Assembly: GCA_030539815.1 (NCBI GenBank)
Contig: JAUNXM010000007.1
Coordinates: 1-30,767 of the forward strand
DNA: 30,767 nucleotides
Direction of reading: 5' to 3'
From: Methanobacterium sp.
GTDB taxonomy: Archaea; Methanobacteriota; Methanobacteria; Methanobacteriales; Methanobacteriaceae
Part shown: positions 22,147 through 30,767 of the stretch, one piece after another
Numbering within the stretch: position 1 is the first letter of the stretch
Layout: each line of letters starts with the position of its first letter
Position numbers and translations under genes: made by a program
Notes under the pieces: model-generated
Told to the model about the DNA's origin: nothing
Database searches by the model: none
Seen by the model: only the letters and a program-made list of their open reading frames with translations

Positions 22147-23373
22147 ATGATCATAAGGGCTGATCTGCATATTCATGGTCGTTACTCCATGGCAACTTCT
22201 AAAAACATGACTCCCGAGTTATTATCTTCTCAGGGAAGCCTTAAAGGTTTACATTTAGTTGCCACGGGGGATGCTTTCCATCAGGGATGGCTTAATATGA
22301 TAGAGAATGCTACTGAAGAAGTAGCTGAAGGGGTTTTCAGAATTAAGGAAGCTAAAAACATGCACAACGAATTTCTTCAGGAAGAAATTCCCGAAGATCT
22401 TTCCAATAATCCGGAAGCCAAACTTATTCTCACCTCTGAAGTGGAAGATTCCAAAAGAGTTCACCACCTTATCATCATTCCTTCCATGGAAGCAGCACAT
22501 AAAATGCGGCAAAAACTTAAAGGCAATCTTGATTCCGATGGAAGGCCGAGGGTACGCATGAATGGTGATGAGATACAGGAACTGGCCCTTGAAAACGGTT
22601 GTATAATGGGTCCCTCTCATGCATTCACGCCCTGGACTAGTATCTACAAAGAATACAATAGTCTACATGATTGTTACAGCGAATCACCAGATTTTGTTGA
22701 GTTGGGGCTCTCGGCCGATGCAGATATGGCTGATCGCATTGAGGAATTGCAGGAGATACCTTTCCTCACCAACTCCGATGCCCACTCTCCATGGCCCCAC
22801 CGATTGGGACGTGAGTTTAATGAAATTGACGTTAAAGATTTAAGCTTCCCCTCCTTGGCCAGTGCAATTGCTCATAAGAAAATCACTGCAAACTATGGCT
22901 TCGACCCTAGACTGGGCAAGTATCATCACACGGCCTGTACCAAATGTTATCTGCAGTTTCATCCAGAAGAAGCACTTAAAATGAACATGAAATGTCCCTG
23001 TGGTGGTACCATAAAAAAAGGGGTGGACTACCGAGTTGAGGAACTGGCCACCTGGAAAAAACCACACCACCCGTCTCACAGGCCTCCATACATCCACATC
23101 ATGCCCTTGGCCGAACTCATTAGCCTGACCTATAGTAAAGGAGTCACCACTAAATTTGTCCAGAGAAAATGGCAGGAACTCATTCTGAAATTCGGTGATG
23201 AAATTTCTGTGCTAGTTGATGCCCCTATGGCGGAGATGTTAGAAATAGATCCGGAACTTGCCCGTAGAATACGTGCATTCCGGGATAAAACCCTCCAAAT
23301 AAAGGTAGGCGGTGGGGGGAAATATGGGGAATTGGTTTTCAATGAAAATTCCACCTTGGATGCTTTTTTATAA
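22147..23373 (+). CDS. endoQ: endonuclease Q
   Basis: 408 aa. EndoQ cuts DNA 5' of deaminated bases (uracil, hypoxanthine, xanthine) and abasic sites; it occurs in Thermococcales and some methanogens. PHP-type metallohydrolase domain with D6-H8-H10 ([10 protein letters not shown]), [31 protein letters not shown] and [16 protein letters not shown]; then a zinc-finger-like cluster (C264, C267, C283, C285) and a helical C-terminal DNA-binding region ([15 protein letters not shown]). The very C-terminus, NSTLDAFL (401-408), resembles a PCNA-interacting peptide. The ATG at 22147 has GAAGGGTG six bases upstream; a GTG at 22138 in the same frame has none. An isolated transcript is likely. Confidence 0.92.
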   Translation: MIIRADLHIHGRYSMATSKNMTPELLSSQGSLKGLHLVATGDAFHQGWLNMIENATEEVAEGVFRIKEAKNMHNEFLQEEIPEDLSNNPEAKLILTSEVEDSKRVHHLIIIPSMEAAHKMRQKLKGNLDSDGRPRVRMNGDEIQELALENGCIMGPSHAFTPWTSIYKEYNSLHDCYSESPDFVELGLSADADMADRIEELQEIPFLTNSDAHSPWPHRLGREFNEIDVKDLSFPSLASAIAHKKITANYGFDPRLGKYHHTACTKCYLQFHPEEALKMNMKCPCGGTIKKGVDYRVEELATWKKPHHPSHRPPYIHIMPLAELISLTYSKGVTTKFVQRKWQELILKFGDEISVLVDAPMAEMLEIDPELARRIRAFRDKTLQIKVGGGGKYGELVFNENSTLDAFL

Positions 23374-23506
23374 ACCAGGTGCACTGCTTTAAAAATAATG
23401 ATCCCAACTAAATTAGTTTTCAGGGTTATTTGAAAAAGTTTTTATAATCTAAGTGATTATCCAATTCTATAGGTGAAGAGTAGTTGCGCATTGTTAAAAA
23501 ATTTGT

Positions 23507-23540
23507 AAATATTTATTTATCATTGCCAAACAAAATAAAA
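23507..23540 (+). promoter_or_regulatory. predicted promoter of the microprotein gene
   Basis: An A/T-only TATA-like word AAATATTTAT at 23507-23516, with an A-run (TTAAAAAATT) just upstream as possible BRE, would start transcription near 23540, about 25 bases before the ATG. A second TATA-like TTTTTATAAT near 23438 is the alternative. Confidence 0.35.
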
Positions 23541-23564
23541 GGAAAATTTTGAGGTGTTATATAA

Positions 23565-23672
23565 ATGAGTATAGCCATGGAATATTCTTGGTGGATTTTA
23601 GGAACAATCATTGGTGGGTTCGTTTTAGTTTGTTTAATGACACAAGTATTAAATCGAAATCCTGCAGAATAA
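23565..23672 (+). CDS. 35-aa single-helix membrane microprotein
   Basis: MSIAMEYSWWILGTIIGGFV is the first part of a 35-residue protein. A hydrophobic helix spans about 9-29, with a G13-x3-G17 helix-packing motif, a Cys at 23, and a polar tail ending NRNPAE. Evidence for a real gene: a strong GAGGTG eight bases before the ATG, a TATA-like box about 50 bases upstream, and a run of eight T nine bases after the stop. No family recognised. It could be a small subunit of a membrane complex or a regulator; nothing next to it decides this (endoQ upstream, tRNA genes on the other strand downstream). Confidence 0.6.
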   Translation: MSIAMEYSWWILGTIIGGFVLVCLMTQVLNRNPAE

Positions 23673-23681
23673 ATAAAATCA

Positions 23682-23689
23682 TTTTTTTT
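23682..23689 (+). terminator. T8 terminator of the microprotein gene
   Basis: Eight consecutive T nine bases after the TAA stop, followed by a second T7 run near 23723. Typical archaeal oligo-T termination. A small hairpin TTACCC-TTGC-GGGTAA lies further on at 23753-23768. Confidence 0.45.
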
Positions 23690-23882
23690 GAACTAAGACT
23701 TGCAATATTTGATTACCAATCAATTTTTTTATTTTCATATTAATTTACAAATTTACCCTTGCGGGTAATTATACCATTTGAATATTTCTTCAGAAATTTT
23801 ATTTATTATACGAAGATTAATGACAAATAGGGGATGTTAAAGCGCAGCAAACAAGTGGGATTGGATAAAATAAATATGTAAA

Positions 23883-23963
<81 letters not shown>

Positions 23964-24079
23964 ACATTATCATCAAAGAAATACTAATTATTTGATTTAT
24001 TCTCTTATTATTCTTTTTTCACAGTACTTTTACAATATCCTACCTTGGGGGGGGGGTATTCAATTAAAAAAGGGTACAA

Positions 24080-24164
<85 letters not shown>

Positions 24165-24165
24165 T

Positions 24166-24885
24166 TTAACTGTATGCAGGTGATTCGCCTTCTCCTTGAA
24201 CAGCCTGAGCAAGTTCCTTAAGTCTTGACTCTATTTCTTCGGCTTCTTTCAAGAGTGGCTCGGAGTTAACCTCTATGTTCAACATCCTATTTAAAACATC
24301 CACTACACTGGCAGCTGCACGTGGATCAGGATACTGATTCAAAACCTCGGCAAAGAGACATGAGGCGGGAATGTTACTGGCTATGCTTCGGGTAAGAAGG
24401 GTTCCTGACAGGCCGTTTATATTTCCAAAGGGAAGTATGGGCAGATCAAGTTCTCCTAATCTTTTTAAACCTTCTAAAGAGTTAGAAGCTGCTGCAACAC
24501 CATTGGATTTTTGACGAACAGCAATACTATTCAGGGTGATAAGTTCTTTACTGTTATTCTTTTTCATCCATTCAACTATGACATTAGTCATGTCGTAGGT
24601 TACATTGGGTGGAACCACGAAGTCGGATAGGAATAGTACCACGTCATCGGCGCTGTAAATTCTAAAGGGATGTATGGCTACTCCCCGGTAGAGAACTGCT
24701 AACGGTGGAAAATATTTAGACTCAATATGTCCAATTTCTTCCATTTTAAGCTCTTCAACCAGAAGCCATCCCACTATATTGCCGATTAGCCCCAATTCAG
24801 GAGAACCTTCAATAACTGTTGCATTTTCAACATCTTCTGATATTATTTTACAGCATTCTACTTCAGTTTCCACCATTTTAACCAT
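24166..24885 (-). CDS. second PAC2-family protein
   Basis: 239 aa. PAC2 fold: [95 protein letters not shown]. It differs from the 21.3 kb paralogue in lacking the long coiled-coil tail. Its last residues are ESPAYS; the final A-Y-S would fit a weak hydrophobic-Tyr-X (HbYX) motif used to open the 20S proteasome gate. The ATG overlaps the stop of the upstream PepSY-like gene by one base, so translation is probably coupled. Family likeness is good; activity unknown. Confidence 0.82.
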   Translation of the reverse strand: MVKMVETEVECCKIISEDVENATVIEGSPELGLIGNIVGWLLVEELKMEEIGHIESKYFPPLAVLYRGVAIHPFRIYSADDVVLFLSDFVVPPNVTYDMTNVIVEWMKKNNSKELITLNSIAVRQKSNGVAAASNSLEGLKRLGELDLPILPFGNINGLSGTLLTRSIASNIPASCLFAEVLNQYPDPRAAASVVDVLNRMLNIEVNSEPLLKEAEEIESRLKELAQAVQGEGESPAYS

Positions 24886-25331
24886 CAGGGAGCACCCCCT
24901 GCTCCTCCTAAATTCTCACCAGTCTGGGGATCAATGTGGATTTCACCCACCTGATTACCATTCATAATCACTGGCACTAAATAAATCTTTTTACCATTGT
25001 ATGTAACTAGTTTAGGGGTTCCGGCAGTAGCCCCTTCTTGAAGAATATATTTTTGTGCAATGGTTTTAGCTTCGGAAGTTGATATTTTAACGTTTTCACT
25101 TCCTGCGGTGCTAGTTTTTTGGCTGGAAGATGTAGAAACACTGGATGCAGAACTTTGCTGGTTCCCGGAATCAGTTCCAGTGGCTGAACTTGATTGCTGA
25201 CTTGTATCAGGGTTTGTTGATGTCACTGGTTGCCATAATCCTGGTGTCTGGTTTGATATCTGGTAACCTGCGGCTGCCACGCCTATTAATAATACTATTA
25301 CCACGGATACCAGGATTTTAGAGTCTATCAT
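24885..25331 (-). CDS. membrane-anchored PepSY-like protein
   Basis: 148 aa. An N-terminal hydrophobic helix at about 5-24 ([18 protein letters not shown]) anchors or exports the protein. A Ser/Thr/Gln-rich linker at about 31-83 follows, then a small C-terminal domain with the PepSY pattern ([18 protein letters not shown] ... [29 protein letters not shown]). PepSY domains often inhibit or sense peptidases outside the cell. The Gly-rich end (GGAGGAP) is odd but short. It is the first gene of a two-gene minus-strand unit with the PAC2 gene. Domain call is moderate; function inferred only from the fold. Confidence 0.7.
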   Translation of the reverse strand: MIDSKILVSVVIVLLIGVAAAGYQISNQTPGLWQPVTSTNPDTSQQSSSATGTDSGNQQSSASSVSTSSSQKTSTAGSENVKISTSEAKTIAQKYILQEGATAGTPKLVTYNGKKIYLVPVIMNGNQVGEIHIDPQTGENLGGAGGAP

Positions 25332-26929
<1,598 letters not shown>

Positions 26930-26933
26930 GGAG

Positions 26934-29098
<2,165 letters not shown>

Positions 29099-29101
<3 letters not shown>

Positions 29102-29132
29102 GGATAATATCCCTATTTTTACTATTTTTTTT
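29099..29132 (+). terminator. frh operon terminator
   Basis: A near-perfect palindrome TAGGGATA-A-TATCCCTA (29099-29115) that includes the frhB stop codon, followed by two T runs (TATTTTT and TATTTTTTTT). A hairpin plus oligo-T is more elaborate than the plain T runs seen elsewhere in the window. Confidence 0.6.
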
Positions 29133-29366
29133 GGAATAGATCAATAAATCAATAAGAGAGTTTTGATTAGTTTTATCATTTTGCTTTTGACTTTAACTAG
29201 AATAGGTTACAGTTTTCGTTTATAATTGCGCAGTTTCCATTTTTTCTAAGAATATTAACGATCTAAGAATCATATTATCTAATAATTAAACACATAGAAA
29301 TGTTAGGGTATTTGGGCAGCATCAGTTGTAACATACTAATGTGGGGGAAAAACTTAGGAGGGGGTA
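29133..29366. other. AT-rich spacer, no gene seen
   Basis: Between the frh terminator and the decayed gene. A/T-rich DNA without a coding frame. It ends in GGAGGGGG, the apparent ribosome binding site of the pseudogene. Confidence 0.4.
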
Positions 29367-29787
29367 ATGACAATATTAAATTATAGTAATGGGGAGTTTG
29401 AAATGGAAATGATCTATTTAATCATGGGGTATGTTTTTAGCACATGATGGAATGTTAATGCTTTATTACAACGTTCATTCTAAGGAAAAGAAGAATATAG
29501 GCTATCTAAATTAATTTTTAAAGTGTAATGATCCTTTAGATGAGTAATTTATTGAGAAAGCTTTCGCACATTTCAAAATTGCTTATGAATACTCGAAAAG
29601 ATAAATGATTATCATCACATGATGAAGCAATTTATCACATTGGATTAGTGTACCGGAACAGAATGATGTTGAAAATGCTCAGTACTTTTTTTAAGAATCT
29701 TATAAAATATTCAATGAAAATGAAGAGGAAAATGGCATCGATAAAACCCAAAAATCCCGAAATTATTTGGAATCTCTAAATTCTTAG
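29367..29787 (+). pseudogene. decayed TPR-like gene
   Basis: A strong GGAGGGGG precedes an ATG at 29367, but the frame is cut by stops at 29445 and 29481. Coding-like segments continue in shifting frames: KEEYRLSKLIFKV (from 29487), NDPLDE then a TAA and IEKAFAHFKIAYEYSKR (29551-29601), DEAIYHIGLVYRN (29621-29659), and QNDVENAQYFF, TAA, ESYKIFNENEEENGIDK (29659 to a stop at 29785-29787). The last two segments join at a one-base frameshift into a good tetratricopeptide unit (AIYHIGLVYRNQNDVENAQYF shape). Several stops and at least three frame changes make this a degraded gene, not sequencing error alone. Product before decay: a small TPR-like protein of roughly 140 aa. Confidence 0.6.
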
Positions 29788-29839
29788 AATAATCCTTTTT
29801 AAATAGTTAGATCCGTGCAAATAGTTCTAAGGTGAAACA

Positions 29840-30767
29840 ATGTCGCAGAAAAAAATTCCTGATAATATGATTTTTTGTAGTGAATGCGGGGCGCAAAACC
29901 CCAATAATGCCAAATTCTGCAGTGAATGTGGGCTGAGAATTGAAAATAAAAAATTTGATGATCACATCTTAAATGGGGAAACTAGTCCTTCTGGAGAAAA
30001 ATCTTTGGAATTAACACCAGCTGAATCATATTTGATCTTATATTTGGATTCTGCTAATTTATCTACCGATAATGCTCAAGGAAAAGAATTGTTAAAATTA
30101 ACAATGAAGGATCTTTTAGCACGTAAAGTTATCCAAATCGATTCTCGCGAGGAAAAGAGGTTCTTGTCCACTAAAACTGTCCAAAGAATAGGAAAGGGTG
30201 AAAACTTTAACACGGATCTCAAGCCCCATGAAGAAATATTTACTGCACCTTTAAGTAAACATCCTGAATTAGAACTGAAAAAATATTTCAAAAAAACATT
30301 AAAACGGTTTAAATCTCGTTTAACAGGCCCCTCATTTTCCAAGTATAAAAATGATTTTGTAATACCTATTTTAATTGAAAAAGGATATATAGTATTGGTT
30401 AAGAAGAAGGGAATAGTATCTCCTGCAAAATATGAATTAACTGAAGAGGGTGTTCAGGTTAATAACAAAATCAATGATATATTTAAGGATTCGGATAATT
30501 TATTCCAATGGGCAGATTCTAATCCCGAGAAAGCTAAAGCTTTTCTCTCCGCAGTAGGTACGCATATATTTATCCTTCCCTATGATGGGGAACAGTTGCT
30601 TTCGTTGAAAAATAGACTGGCCAATGTTAAGACCAAAACATCAAAATTCTATCCTTACCTTCTGTACCCTGTTTCTTTTTGGATTGGAATGAAAATGAGT
30701 GGCAGAAATACTTTAAAAAAGAAAGAAGATTTGTACGATTACGATGATTCCATTGATTTATTCAACA
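29840..30767 (+). CDS. zinc-ribbon domain protein, 3' end outside the window
   Basis: At least 309 aa; the frame is open to the window edge. It starts at an ATG with GGTGA five bases upstream. Residues 13-32 form a double-CxxC zinc ribbon (FCSECGAQNPNNAKFCSECG), a common regulator/adaptor module. A polar linker follows, then helical segments (LTPAESYLILYLDS, KELLKLTMKDLLARKVIQID) that look winged-helix-like, and later FVIPILIEKGYIVLVKKKGI and YELTEEGVQVNNKINDIF, also winged-helix-like. Near the end a hydrophobic patch (YPYLLYPVSFWIGMKM) may reach a membrane. No firm family assignment. Confidence 0.7.
   Translation, partial: MSQKKIPDNMIFCSECGAQNPNNAKFCSECGLRIENKKFDDHILNGETSPSGEKSLELTPAESYLILYLDSANLSTDNAQGKELLKLTMKDLLARKVIQIDSREEKRFLSTKTVQRIGKGENFNTDLKPHEEIFTAPLSKHPELELKKYFKKTLKRFKSRLTGPSFSKYKNDFVIPILIEKGYIVLVKKKGIVSPAKYELTEEGVQVNNKINDIFKDSDNLFQWADSNPEKAKAFLSAVGTHIFILPYDGEQLLSLKNRLANVKTKTSKFYPYLLYPVSFWIGMKMSGRNTLKKKEDLYDYDDSIDLFN

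Noticed and set aside
23549..23743. A 64-codon frame overlapping the microprotein gene in another frame
   Set aside because: The GAGGTG at 23551 lies inside this frame, two bases past its own first codon, and fits the 23565 ATG; its composition (Ile, Phe, Asn, Ser) is that of chance AT-rich translation.

Overview
The window comes from a methanogenic archaeon of the order Methanobacteriales, most likely a mesophilic Methanobacterium-like species. The grounds are a complete frhADGB cluster for the F420-reducing hydrogenase, a small CbiX-type chelatase expected to serve coenzyme F430 synthesis, archaeal information-processing genes (aIF2-alpha, PCNA, Gins51, RpoF, RpoL, TFS, SRP54, L21e, L44e, S27e, Nop10, Pus10, Dph2), AT-rich intergenic DNA, and strong GGAGG/GGTGA ribosome binding sites with several TTG or GTG starts. 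No species assignment is attempted.

Layout. At 0.1-3.1 kb there is a minus-strand group: a Zn-ribbon/OB-fold scaffold protein (DUF35), a sirohydrochlorin metal chelatase, thiamine-phosphate kinase and an AmmeMemoRadiSam radical SAM enzyme. At 3.4-5.4 kb lies a plus-strand pair of unrecognised, N-glycosylation-site-rich, pilin-like surface proteins. From 5.5 to 11.9 kb a minus-strand cluster handles translation and RNA: srp54, pus10, rpl21e, rpoF, DUF655, rsmA, a Cys-less carboxymuconolactone-decarboxylase-family protein and a HemK2-type methyltransferase. On the plus strand follow hpt and dph2, then a gene-free AT-rich stretch of about 680 bases.

From 14.6 to 23.4 kb runs a long plus-strand array: csl4, rpoL, DUF99 (endonuclease dU family), a Nudix hydrolase, tfs, a two-helix membrane protein, pcn, gins51, rpl44e, rps27e, aIF2-alpha, nop10, a PAC2-family protein and endonuclease Q. 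It joins RNA exosome, RNA polymerase, replisome, translation initiation and deaminated-base repair functions. A self-contained 35-codon membrane microprotein gene (23565-23672), two tandem tRNA-Arg genes, a second PAC2 gene and an anchored PepSY-like protein follow.

The last part is the frhADGB operon (25.7-29.1 kb), its hairpin/oligo-T terminator, a decayed TPR-like pseudogene, and a zinc-ribbon protein that runs off the window end.

Most of the window is conserved housekeeping DNA. I saw no CRISPR array, insertion sequence, prophage or defence island. The parts that best merit a second look are the microprotein gene, the pilin-like pair, a lysine-rich tail on RpoL, a PCNA-interaction-like C-terminus on endonuclease Q, and the pseudogene.
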